Below are positions 1 to 10,593 of a DNA stretch of 64,000 nucleotides, one piece after another. The position numbers and the translations under genes were made by a program. Each line of letters starts with the position of its first letter. The stretch's first letter is position 1. Where the stretch lies: positions 11,856,290-11,920,289 of the forward strand of contig OY986965.1 in the NCBI GenBank assembly GCA_963920575.1, read 5' to 3'. Below the pieces are notes generated by a model, which was not told where the DNA came from, did no database searches, and was given only the letters and a program-made list of their open reading frames with translations. The stretch comes from Narthecium ossifragum. Lineage: Eukaryota; Streptophyta; Magnoliopsida; Dioscoreales; Nartheciaceae.

Positions 1-3000
1 CCACTGTTGATGGCATATGCTGGGCATACTACTATAATCATACCAAAGCCTCTAATCCAGTATGTTGGGGTAGGAGTTTTAAATCTTGGTAAGCTGATGT
101 TATATTTGTTTATTTTTCACTGTGGTTAAGGGTACCTTTACTTCAAAAATGCCATATGGACCATGAAGTTGTATTTATTGCATATATTTGGATACTTCAG
201 TCTATTGTCTTGGAAATAATTCTGTCATTTGCCAATAACTATAGGGATTGTAATATCGATAAGCTTGTTTTTGTTAAAAGACCTTGATTGTATAAAAAAG
301 TCACCAGGAATTTTTCAAAGCTATTATTAAAATCAGGCAATATAATGGATATTGTTTGCTGGTTCAGATCTTATTTGGTTCTTATCATCATACTAGTGAA
401 TGCCCATCCCTACGACATGGATATTTAGGGTTTTTTTCAGAAAATTTCGGTAAAACCTCCTCTATACCGAGGGCTAAATGAGACTATTTTACAACATTCA
501 TAAAATACAAAAATTAAATCACAGTATAAAAGGAGCAAACATTGTCCCGGAGCAAACCTTGTCCTCACAAACCACACAAATCACAGCTTCCTCGAATACA
601 ACATAGGTCACCGTTGGATCAACTTGATCGAACGCTCCATAACATTGCTTGTTAATAATGGCCCCACTCCATTATCGCATCCAACGACCAGTGCTTGATG
701 TCGATCGACCACCACAGTCCAGCGCGTGCCTAGCACGCCATCTCGTGTGCGCCCCGTGCATGCCCGTCCTACCTTATAGCCAACGCCTGCTCCTACGCGC
801 TGCTGCCAGCACTGCGCGCCATGACACCTCCGAACACACCACACGTCGCTGCCCTTCGAGATCACGCCTTCGAGATTACTATCGGATCCGACAGATCATG
901 AGCTCGACGCCTCCGACTATGCTCATCGACTATGCTTGTCGACGCCTTCGACTATGCTCGTCGACGCCTTCGACTATGCTCGTCGACGCCTCCATGCTTC
1001 GACGCCTCCGGAGCTCGACGCCTCGACGCAAGTCATCGATGCCATTCTCATGAAGGAGGGATTTCCCAACACTAACTTCGTACCTCAGGAGTGAAGGTGG
1101 CGATGCCGGCGTCATAGGTCATGGTGAGGTCGGGGCGGAAGAGGCCAAAGGACCACTCTGAGAGTGGCCCTGGCTTGAGTTCCTCGTCGTAGGGGGTGAA
1201 GATCTAGACTTCCTCGGCATCAACGGCGTCGTGACCTTGGAGGGATCTTAATTGATTGGTAGGAGGAGGAGAGGGCGTCGTGGAGGTTTTGCATCGCCGG
1301 ATCTCAGGACCTCGTTGCCGACGGACATGATGGCGATGGGGGAGGTTGGGTAGGAGCTTGGAGGCGGCCCAGGAGCTGGCGAATGAGGCAGAGGCGGCAA
1401 GGGTGGGGATGTCTCCATTGGCGGCGCCGACAACGATGGAGATGTTCGAGCCGGAGAGGGTCGAGAGCATGGCCGGGCTACCTCACAGCCATGTGCCCTC
1501 GCGCGCCAAAGCCTACTCCTACTCGTTGCTGCTCAGCAATGCGCGCCATGACACCTCCAAGCACACCACACGTTGCTGCCCTTCGAGATCACGCCTCCGA
1601 GATCACTATCGGATCCAACAAAGAGGTTGACGGCGTGGGGAATAGAGAGGTCGACAGCGTGGGGCGAGATTGACGGCGTGGGAAGCTCCTCTTGACGGCG
1701 GGGCCGACAGGTTGGGCATGGTCGACGACGTGGGTTGAGGTCGACAGGGTGGGGAGCAAAGATGGAGAGAGGGGGATGGGGGACAGAGAGGTCGATGGTG
1801 TGGGGTGATGTTGACGGCGTGCGTCCGACGACGTGGGGCGAGATCGACGGCGTAGGGAGCTCCTCTCGACGGCGTGGCCGACGAGTTGGGCGTGGTCGAC
1901 GGCGGGGGCGAGGTTGACGGTGTGGGGAACAGAGAGGGAGAGAGGGGGATGGGGGATGGAGAACAGAGAAGTCAACGGTGTGGGCAGCAGGGGCAAGGTT
2001 GCTCCGGCGGTAATATCTGGTGGAATCTGCATTACCTCTACTCCTATGATATTCTACTCCTATGATATTTCATAAACTATTCTTAATAATTCTCTTCATC
2101 ATTCATCATTCTTCCTAATACAAACTAATGAGGTTCCTTTTATAGAGGCCTTGACAAAGTCCTAATCCAACTAGAAAACCCCATTGCTTAATTAGCAAGT
2201 AATGAGGCTTTCCAACTCAACTCAACTTCCTAACTCAAATGGACTCTTAATTAATTCCTAACAATCAAATATTAACTAGGACTCAATAAAAGAATAATAA
2301 TAAATCCTAATTAAATACTCTAATTTGAACTAGGAAAGTCCAAGTCAAAGTAGGAAAGAGACTGAACCAGTTTGGTTCCTCTTCTGGGTTCGGGTCCAGT
2401 TGGTCGAGTCGATCAGAGCGAGTCATGGGCCGACAGCGGGTTGGGCGAGGGGCGAGGTTGATCACTAAGAGGCGGAAGCGATCCCGTTGGATCTCAGCCC
2501 TCTCTTCCTCCGCCTCCTCACGATCGCCAATGGCTAATGGGAGATGGTCGACGGTGGGTTGGGCGTGGCCGACGGCGTTGGGCGAGTCTGACTGCGTGGG
2601 GAGGGGGCGTGGGGTGAGAGATGGGAGGGGGATTGAGAGAGAGAGAGAGATGGTAGAGGGGGCGTGGCCGATGGAGCCGGTAGAGGGGGCGAGGGGGCGT
2701 GGCCGACGGACGACGGAGCCGGTAGAGGAGGCGTGGCCGATGGCGTCGGGCGTGGCCAACGGAGTTGGTAGAGGGGGATGAGAGAAGAGAGGGAGATGAG
2801 ATGGGATGTCTCGTCCCCCCCCCCCTCGCCTCTCTCCCTCTCCCTCTCTCTCTTCGTTTAATTGGAGAGTTAGCTTTTGGGCAGGAGGATAGGGAGATGA
2901 GGTAGTGGGTTTTTTTGGTTGAAATTTTTGGCGGGAACTCAAATCTTTGGGTGTGAATCTCAAAGTTTATGATAGAATTTGGATCGTTGGATTTGTTTGG

Positions 3001-6000
3001 AGATAAATCTGGACTATCTTTTATGTTTATAGTTCAAGACATTTCAAAAACCGCTCTTCCTTATATAATAGATTATTCCTAATGACATTAGATACTGCTC
3101 CATGGTTAAAATATTAGTCAGTAGACTACAACCCAAGTAACAAGGTATACATGTTGAATTTTTATGCCATAAAACCTGGAATTTATCATGATTGCAACGG
3201 GGATGCATATGCTTGCCCGTGTTGGATACACGATTAGCCCTAGTAATGCCTTGGTTCCATGATATGATAAGCTGGATGATACGTTCACTGATCTTAGAGT
3301 TGTTAGATTAAATTGCTATGTTTGATGCTTTTATGTTTCTAGTATCTCAGCAATTTATCGAATAAATTACTTCAAATTAGTGACGGCTACTCTCTCTCTC
3401 TCCCCAACTGTACATTGTTGTTTTTATGATGCTGTTTTTCTATCTGTTTGTCAAATTCTGGTTGTACAGGGTGGATATACAAGCTATATATGGGCATGTT
3501 GGCAGTTTTTTGCACGAACTCTATCAATATCCATGCTGGTTTAAATGGACTTGAAGTTGGACAAACAGTTGTCATCGCAGCTGCAGTATGAATTACACCT
3601 CATACAACATTTGTGCCCTGAATGATGTTAGTGAGGTGTTTACATGCTTATTACATGATATACTCATATACTTGATTGCAGATTTTGATACATAACTTGA
3701 TGCAAATTGGAGCATCAGTGGATCCTGAGTATAAGCAAGCACATGCGTTTTCTATTTATTTTGTCCAGCCCCTGTTGGCCACTTCATTGGCTTTACTTTC
3801 CTATAATTGGTAATGATCTTAAATGTACTTTTGGTACTATACATTTTTGAAATCTGCACTAAAAGGGCTGATAGTATTCAGGTATCCTTCATCAGTATTT
3901 GTTGGTGACACATACACTTACTTTGCTGGAATGGCTATGGCAGTTGTCGGAATATTGGGCCACTTCAGGTAGGATGCCTTCTAACATCTGCTGACTAGAT
4001 TGTCATCTGATGAGCTCTTGGGTCCATGCTTTCTTAATGCGTCGTTGGATGCAACTCCAATATATGGGTAAACTGTTGTTATGCCTTTGAACTACTGAAT
4101 TGAATTCAACAACAATACCGATATTTTTGGGGTTATGCTTGTAACTCATATCCTCGATCAAGTTGTAAATTCTAAATGAAGTTTAACGCTACTGTGCACA
4201 AGGATTCCCGTGCCGCTGGCACGCGCCGAGCCGGTCAGGTCCTCGATCAAGTTGTAAATTCTAAATGAAGTTTAACGTTACTGTGCACAAGGATTGCCAT
4301 GCTGCTGACACGTGTCGAGCCGGTCCCTAGCCGGCTCGGAACTTGCCACCGGCACGGGTCGGCACGTTATGGCACAAACTTTTAGATGTTTGGCACACCA
4401 CTTTTATTGTTTGGTACGGAGTTTTGACCATATATTTGATGTTCTACATTGATTTGGAGATCTTTTTGAATCTTTGAGCACTGAAAATGAAAAGAATAGA
4501 TATAAAGGTCGATAATGAACTATTTATTTTATCATTCATTACATCATTGCAACATTCATCAACAGACTATGACCTGTACTATGCTCTTCACAAACTATAT
4601 CGATCCATTTAAAGGTCGATGGAGTGTGACCCCCCTAATAGATTGCATAAATGATAAAAATTGTAGGAATGTGGAATGTGATGAATGTTGCTCATCAAAC
4701 TCTCTAATGAGGTCCATGAAACGGATAGGATAATCCTCGAAAGTTACCTCCTCGAGCATGTTGTACCCGAAAACTACATGTGGAGGAGGATTTGATTAAG
4801 ACTCTCCATAACTACTAATATCGGTGTGACTCTGATTGCTCAAAAAAGTATGGCTGCGGACTTTGAGAATCAGATGAACCATAGTGAGGATAGCCATAAA
4901 AACCATAGCCCTGCGGATCGACGCTATGACGCGAATGAATTGACATAGGGTATTGGTAATCTCCAAAGATATGTGATGAACAATAGCTATCATAACCGTA
5001 TATTTCATCAGAGTGGAAGGGTTGCTGATAGGACGGAAGAGTAGATGATGAATTGGCATCAACGAGACTCTGTCTCATGTCCGAATAATCATACTGAGCA
5101 TCTCGCTGTTGACTGCCTTTACGCCTCCTTTACGCTTGAGGCATTTTTGAACATTTTGCCACGTTCGAGTCATTATCGGCTATATGTGCCTTCAGTCGAC
5201 TGACACCACCTCCTTTGCCTACCATGCCACAATATGCACATGTCCATCCAAATATTGTTTCGGGAAGAGGATCCTCATACGGCAACCCAATTTCTTCTTC
5301 ACGTGGTTTCAAACCCATTTAACTGAAATTATAGAATATTTAAGGTAAAAGTTATGAAAAGTTTAACTTAAATTAGTATGATGTTGTCCTTTATAGGATA
5401 TTAATACTTCAACTTAACTTAGTGTGATGCTGGCCTTTATATAAGTCGGTCTTAATAATTGAATCATTAACTTAGTGTGGTGCTGGGCCGTTGGTATTTA
5501 TATTTTAACTTAACTTATGTTAATAACTGAATCATTAAAATATAAATAAATTAATAAACTTGCTTGCCTTTATATAAGTCGGTGGTAAGAGACTAAGAGG
5601 GTTTAAATCCAAAACCCTCGACGCCGGGGCTCTTCCTCGCTCGACGCCAGGTCTCTTCCTCGCTCGACGTCGGGATGGTCCAGGACGCCTTGATGCCGTG
5701 GTGGAGAGGAGATCGCGGTGGAGAAGAGGAGATCAGCGCGGTGGAGAGGAGGAGATCACAGTGGAGGAGATGGCGATGGTCCAGGTAAGTCTCGATCTTC
5801 CTCAGTTCCTCCTCTCCACTCTCCTCTTTGTTCTTCCTCAGGCGAGGTGGAGATCTCTGCTTCCCCCTCTCCTTCACTCTCTTCTCCCTCTTATAATTGA
5901 GGCTCAATTATTCAGGTGACCGGCACCTCCCTGTTTCTGATTGGCACCACCTTGTTGTCGACCGGTAATAGAAGGTATCGACCAGCACCATCGAGTGCCG

Positions 6001-7888
6001 GTCAGCAAGAGGCCAAAAGTGGTGGTGCCAGAGCCGGGGGCAAAGTTGGTGCCGCTAGCCCACCGGCTTGATATTTGTCGGCTGGCACCAAGGGTCTTGG
6101 TGCCGGTCGGCTCAGGAATCCTTGACTATGCATACAGTTCTTTTATATACAAAGTAGTATTTATTGAACCATTGTTAAGAAGAAGTTAAGTACACGAAAA
6201 GCAAATAAAAAGGTGACAATGTAATCTTTAAATAATATTCATGGTTTTTTCTCATGAATGATTAAGTATCCGAGCTGTTAGGTTAGGGTATGGTTTACGT
6301 TATGAGAAAGGTTACATATTCTTGATTGTTTGGCTTCATATTGTTTAGGTGGTTGAATAAATATTTGATTCATATGTTGACGGAGATGACTTATGATTTG
6401 GAGATCACGTTGGTGGCAGCTACCCATCCCTTTCCTGATAGCCAGAATCAGTGTGTATACATTGTAGTCCCTTAGCGATGAACATGCTCATGAAACTACT
6501 ATTGATGATTATTAGCTAATGATATATCGTTTTTTTTGTATTTCATGAAGTGTTTTGTTGCTATCATCTAGTAATAGACAGACAGCTAATAAACTTCATA
6601 AGAGTGAATTAAGGCCCTTCTAGTTAGCCATATCTTGCTGTCAATGCTATGTTCCCACAATGGTTCCTGGGGAATCAGTATTACCTAGATATTCCTATAC
6701 AGTAAAGAATTAAGTGTCAGGGACTCAGGGATGCACGTCGCACTTTTAGAAAGTTACATTTTTCTTCTTCAGTTGCAGATTCTTTGAGTACCGAAGTGCA
6801 TGTCTTTGTGCAATTATATTTGACAAGGATGTTTATACCCTTCGTTATGGTTGCAATCCTATGGAAGGATTGTATGCCGTATGTAATTTTTTGAGAATCT
6901 ATTTCAATTCACACTACACATAATACATACTAACCACTTTTCATGGTTTAACAGTGAGACACTCCTGCTCTTCTTCTTGCCTCAAGTTTTAAATTTCCTC
7001 TACTCTTGCCCCCAGGTATGTGTAAACATCTCTCTTTTCCTTGCTGATCTTTAACTTGTTCTTTTTAGCAGAAATCTCATTCCTCTCCCCTGATTTTTGC
7101 TGTGACAGCTATTTAAAATCATTCCCTGTCCTAGGCATCGTTTACCGAAGTGAGTTGTATTTTCCAGGATTTCACTCCAGGATTTAGGAATACCAAATCT
7201 TTTATATTGCATTGTTTGTGGCAAACTAAACCCTTGTTCTGCAGGTTTGATCCTCAAACTGGGCTTTTGACTGGAACAAAAGATGGCACTCTGGTCAACC
7301 TATTTCTCAGACTGTTTGGTAGATGCTCAGAGAGGTCTCTTTGCATCCGGCTTCTTTTCTTCCAGGTGATGTTATCATGCCTGCTACAACTTAGAGAATC
7401 AATAAAGGATGTTCTTAATTGTGCAGCTTCAGCAACATTCTCTTGCATCTAACGTCTTGCTATTACTTAGTGCATCAGTTAAATATTTGTTGCTTTTGTA
7501 GTTCCACTAATAGATACCACTCCTCCCATTTTCTTATGATTTGAAATGTGGGGCCTTTGTGTCAGCCATAGTTCTGAAATACGATAGAATGACGAAGGAT
7601 AGCTTACCCTGTACATATTCTTGAGCTCATTCGTCTTTGTGAATAGGCAGGCAGCCACATATAACAACCTCATTTATATGAGCTCATTCCTCTTTGTAAA
7701 TAGGCAGCCACAAAAAACAACCTCAATCTTGCGGCTGATAGCATTACTGATTCAAAATTGAAAGCTTTCAATGATCAGTAGCTCTAAGCTCGGCATTTCC
7801 TAAATAAACTCTGTTCTTCTTCTTGCAGGCTTTGTCATGCCTTTTTTGTTTCTGGCTGAGGTATGTCCTTGCTGGCTGGTATAAATGA
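1..7888 (+). CDS. ALG7: ALG7/GPT, UDP-GlcNAc:dolichyl-phosphate GlcNAc-1-phosphotransferase, 3' part (8 exons)
   Basis: Exons read by eye with GT-AG borders: 1-88 (cut by the window edge), 3470-3585, 3682-3809, 3882-3968, 6955-7015, 7109-7149, 7245-7365 and 7829-7888 (TGA at 7886-7888). Together they give 233 residues in one consistent frame. The family transfers GlcNAc-1-phosphate from UDP-GlcNAc to dolichyl phosphate on the ER membrane, the first step of N-glycan assembly and the target of tunicamycin. Diagnostic stretches are [14 protein letters not shown] (exon 1), [16 protein letters not shown] (exon 2), [12 protein letters not shown] (exon 4), [25 protein letters not shown] (split here by an exon border between PRHRLPK and FDPQ) and the C-terminal LAGWYK. 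Family members are a little over 400 residues, so roughly the N-terminal half lies off the left edge. Introns 1 (3.4 kb) and 4 (3.0 kb) are enlarged by transposons; coding exons look intact. No break is visible, so the gene is probably functional. Confidence 0.95.
1085..1446 (-). pseudogene. Glucan endo-1,3-beta-glucosidase (GH17) fragment, frameshifted
   Basis: On the minus strand one frame reads [19 protein letters not shown] and continues to [11 protein letters not shown] shifted frame continues with [16 protein letters not shown] (GH17 has [12 protein letters not shown] there), and beyond a stop comes [18 protein letters not shown], which matches the C-terminal glucanase block. The catalytic-domain middle is missing. 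It lies antisense inside ALG7 intron 1, so it is a captured or transposed fragment, not a gene. A second, longer fragment of the same family lies at 9240-10194. Confidence 0.75.
2100..2420 (-). repeat. Repeat shared in inverted orientation with 13970-14225
   Basis: The reverse complement of about 2150-2420 matches about 13970-14225: a shared phrase around GGACCCGAA/CCAGTTGGTCGAGTCGATC, then the tracts around TTAATTAAGAGT and the TTGCTAATTAAG block. The match is a few hundred bases with scattered differences. It looks like LTR or leader sequence of one repeat family inserted in opposite orientations on either side of the two host genes. No coding capacity. Confidence 0.7.
4152..4330. repeat. 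89-bp tandem duplication covering a hAT left end and its target site
   Basis: A unit starting CCTCGATCAAGTTG at 4152 recurs at 4241 (offset 89 bp). Each copy includes the 8-bp candidate target ACTGTGCA followed by a hAT-like terminus (CAAGGATTCCCGTGCCG at 4199; CAAGGATTGCCATGCTG at 4288). The first terminus matches the right end of the element better. Confidence 0.8.
4199..6124 (-). mobile_element. hAT-superfamily deletion derivative in ALG7 intron 4
   Basis: The left end CAAGGATTCCCGTGCCG (4199-4215) and the reverse complement of the right end, CAAGGATTCCTGAGCCG (6108-6124), form a 17-bp TIR with two mismatches. Flanks are ACTGTGCA (4191-4198) and ACTATGCA (6125-6132), an 8-bp TSD with one difference, as expected for hAT. 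Subterminal DNA is rich in GGTGCCGGT-like phrases on both sides. Only the N-terminal BED finger and the C-terminal tail of a transposase gene remain, so the element is non-autonomous. It sits in the intron between the exons ending at 3968 and starting at 6955 and does not touch a splice site. Confidence 0.85.
4815..5318 (-). pseudogene. hAT transposase remnant: BED zinc finger plus Tyr/Ser-rich C-terminal tail
   Basis: The minus-strand frame 5318-5130 encodes [23 protein letters not shown], a BED-type finger (CxxC followed by a His), and ends with a stop. The next frame, 5078-4815, is a Tyr/Ser-rich tail ([17 protein letters not shown] region) of the kind that ends plant hAT proteins. The several hundred residues of catalytic core normally between them are absent, so this is an internally deleted copy. 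No function as a protein is expected. Confidence 0.75.
7623..7725. repeat. 57-bp offset tandem duplication in ALG7 intron 7
   Basis: GAGCTCATTCGTCTTTGTGA at 7623 recurs with small changes at 7680, and both copies end in AACAACCTCA. It lies between the exons ending at 7365 and starting at 7829 and has no obvious effect on splicing. Confidence 0.75.
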
Positions 7889-8633
7889 CGAAACAGAGCC
7901 AACAGCAGTTTAGCTTGCTGTTCACTACCATATACGGGAATCTACACAGTTGTACACTAATTACAAATTTTGGCATTTAAACTGCATTTTGTATTTGTTT
8001 CCCTAATTAATCACATGTATTCTGTTTTTATAATGCTGGCTCCAGTTGTTTCGAGCTCACAAACGAATGCATTTCTAATCATGATCGACTCTTCTTGTGC
8101 TTTAGAGGAATGGATTACTAATAATTGAATGAGTTGGGATGGCTATACAATCCAGCTTGATGATTCAATCAAATTTGCATGGATCATGGTTCTGTCAGTG
8201 GCAAAGGCAGGGTTGTGAGCGATTAAGAGTGCAGTGCTTTGAAGTTAAAAAGAAAATGCATCTAAGGATATCATCATAGTATCCGATGCTTAATTGGTGG
8301 TACGACGTGCGAATGGAAAGCTAATTGGCCCAGGATCATTTGATCCAGCGCAATGGTGTAATTGTTTGGTAACAAAGATTCAGAGATCCTCTTTCACGTC
8401 CTCACTTCGTTTGTTTGTATGCTTAACAAAAGCATGAGTGGAAGGATAGAAATATTTTTTCATAAAAATTGAAATAAATATAGAAAACAAAAAATTGTTG
8501 ACGAGTAAATAAAACTCTTTTAATGGTTCATATCTTACCAAATCAAGCTGAAATTTTTTCGTTATGATTTCAATGGAGCTATTATTGATCTCAACTTGGA
8601 GCTGATATCGACACATTCAATGAAAATATACTA
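7889..8633 (+). other. ALG7 3' untranslated and downstream region
   Basis: AT-rich sequence after the ALG7 stop codon. I see no other gene. The boundary between 3' UTR and intergenic DNA cannot be set from sequence alone. Confidence 0.5.
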
Positions 8634-9239
8634 TTAGGGGTGTGTTTGGTAAGGATGTAAATTTTGATGGTGTAAAATTACAAGATTAAATTTTAAGGGT
8701 GAGGGGCTAGAGCCCCAAAAATTGATCTTATTATGCTAATAAGACCATGCAGACTTAATTTGAAGCGTTAATCCCAAATTAGTGTCCAAAAGACCATCCT
8801 ACCTCTCTCTCTCTCTCTCTCTCTCTTTTCTCCCTCATCTCTCTCCTCTCTCCAAGCCGATTGATACCCACGAGCCGTATGCCACCATTACCATGCCACC
8901 GCCGCCGTGCTGAGCTTCGATGATCCCTCATTTTCGCCGGATCTCTACGTCGCCGTCGTACCGAGCTCCGACCAGCCCTCACCATCCGGTCAATGGACCA
9001 AGCCACGTGCAAAGCACATGCCCAGCCTACAGGATCGGGCAGCAGCCGATGGTGGGATCCGGCGGTGTTGCGGACGAAGTAGTCCCCAGCCTACAGGATT
9101 GGGCGGTAGCCGACGCCCGCATGCCCGCACGTGTAGTTGAGGCTCCCCTGTCGCACCGCCCCAGGCACGCATCCACTCCTCGCCGACCCCGTTGTCGGTC
9201 CAGTCATCAGCGGCATGATCGCCGACGCTAGCGTCGGAT

Positions 9240-10194
9240 TCAGATTAACTTGCGGCCAAAGGATCGCTCGTAGGTAATGGTGAGGTCGGTGTCATAGGTC
9301 ATAGTGAGGTCCTCGTCGTAGAGGGCGAAGATGTAGGTATCCACAGACTTCCCTGGCATCAGCGGTGTCCCGACCATGGACCGGAGGTGCACCACCAGGC
9401 CTTGACATTGTCCCCGCTGGTGCCGACCTCGTCTGGGTCACCCTGGTACGGCCATCCGGTTTCCACAATCACGATCTCGACTCCCGGGAACCCGGTGGCA
9501 TTGAGAGCCGGTCAGATCGTGTCGACCTGGGCGTCGAAGATGTTCATGTAGACGATCCCGGATCCGGCGTCGACCAGGGTGGGGTTGGGCTGGAAGAGGC
9601 AAAAGGCCAGGGTTTCGGGGCGGGGGTCACAGCGGTAGGCGAAGAAGGGGTACGGGTTGATCATGAAGTGGGATCCCGTGTCGCAGAGGAACCTAAGGAT
9701 GCCGGCGAAGGTGGGCGCGATGTCGGACTGGAAGGCGCACGAGGAGCGCGTCGCCGACTTCATCGGCGCCTGCCTTGGCCACTGCATCCTAGACGTCGGT
9801 TGCGGCATCGACGGCCCGATGCGAGCGATCGCTGCCCACTCCCGCGCCAACATCAATGAGTACCAGGTCGGCCGCGCCGGATCTCACAACCGCAAGGCCA
9901 GGCTAGATGACCTTTGCGATGTGGTCTGCGGCAACTTCCTTCAGATGCCCTTCGAGGACTTGTCCTTCGATAGCGTGTACTCGATCAAGGCTACCTGCCA
10001 CGTACAAGTGGGTCACCACCCCTGAGTTCCGCGCCGACGACCCTCAGGACCTCGTTGTCGATGGACACGATGGCGATTTGGGAGGCGGGTAGGTAAGGTA
10101 GGAGGTTGGAGGCGGCCCAAGCGCTAGCGGATGAGGCGGAGGCGGCGAGGGTGGGTATGTCTCCGTTGGCAGCCCAGACGACGATGATGAACAC
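9240..10194 (-). pseudogene. Glucan endo-1,3-beta-glucosidase (GH17) fragment, interrupted
   Basis: Minus strand, N to [16 protein letters not shown] continuing to ASQIAIVSIDNEVL (10194-10030). Next comes a foreign insert of SMT2 sequence in the opposite direction. Glucanase similarity then resumes with FLCDTGSHFMINPYPFFAY, CLFQPNPTLVDAGSGI and MNIFDAQVDTI. After an in-frame stop it continues with PGVEIVIVETGWPYQGDPDE (9740-9430), then a degraded end towards 9240. ETGWP is the motif containing the GH17 catalytic nucleophile. Frame breaks and the insert make it non-functional. It resembles the fragment at 1085-1446, but this copy spans much more of the protein. Confidence 0.85.
9757..10001 (+). 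pseudogene. Sterol C-24 methyltransferase 2 (SMT2) fragment
   Basis: The plus-strand frame reads ILDVGCGIDGPMRAIAAHSR, then NEYQV, VVCGNFLQMPFEDLSFD and YSIKATCH. LDVGCGxGGPMR is the SAM-binding motif I of sterol methyltransferases, and the later pieces follow in family order. A few residues are missing between HSRANI and NEYQ, where the family has a VGITIN-like segment. Only about 80 residues are present, with neither end of the protein. It lies inside the GH17 fragment in the opposite direction, so it is a secondary capture. The frame stays open upstream to 9657, which could give a short chimeric ORF, but I have no sign that it is expressed. Confidence 0.8.
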
Positions 10195-10593
10195 GTGACC
10201 GGGGACGTCGGTTTGGACAAGCCGATGTTAGTCGGCGAACGGTGAGTGGACGGAGGGACATGGTTGACTCCGATTCGAAATATTTAAGGATTCAATCCGG
10301 AATTTTTAAAGTATACGGATTTGATAAAAACTTATCAGAAATCCCAAGGATGAAGCATATATTTTAGCCTTAGTCCAAATTAGGTTTTCGCGTTACCGAA
10401 TCATGTTCTCCAAAGCAACGAAACAATATGATTTGCATGAACTGCTTCACCAAATATTTCTCCAAAAACAATTGATTCTCTAGATTCATCCAACCAAATG
10501 TCCGTCTAAATTTAAGAAGATGTTAACTTATATATTGCTTCCCAGGCAAAAAGAAAAAACTAATGTTGCACGCAGCAGTTTATACTCTTTTGC

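Larger units (their letters stand above)
411..3060. repeat. Degenerate transposon-derived block in ALG7 intron 1
   Basis: GC-rich, internally repetitive DNA unlike the AT-rich intron around it. It contains a 110-bp direct repeat (784-893 and 1511-1620, highly similar), a G-rich stretch at about 1622-1990 in which a GACGGCGTGGGG-like phrase recurs many times, and a CGTGGCCGA-rich stretch at 2420-2780 followed by a polypyrimidine run. It also holds a glucanase fragment and a repeat shared with 14.0-14.2 kb, listed separately. I could not find paired terminal repeats or a TSD, so the element type is unresolved. The open frames here are short and have no recognisable product. Confidence 0.6.
8634..10509. 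mobile_element. TIR element carrying captured GH17 and SMT2 gene fragments (Pack-type)
   Basis: The left end TTAGGGGTGTGTTTGGTAAG (8634) and the reverse complement of the right end, TTAGACGGACATTTGGTTGG (ending at 10509), form a diverged terminal inverted repeat. The neighbouring element at 10594-11539 has the same kind of ends. Between them lie two host-gene fragments in opposite orientation. The AT-rich rims against a GC-rich captured interior are typical of Pack-type elements. I could not identify a TSD, and no transposase is present. The stretch 8779-9240 is GC-rich with a short internal duplication around CAGCCTACAGGAT (two copies) and a CT microsatellite at about 8800-8830. Confidence 0.65.

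Noticed and set aside
8634..8636. TTA/TAA as a target-site duplication of the two TIR elements
   Set aside because: The left flank reads TTA and the right reads TAA, so they are inverted, not direct, repeats and more likely part of the TIR. The superfamily is left open.
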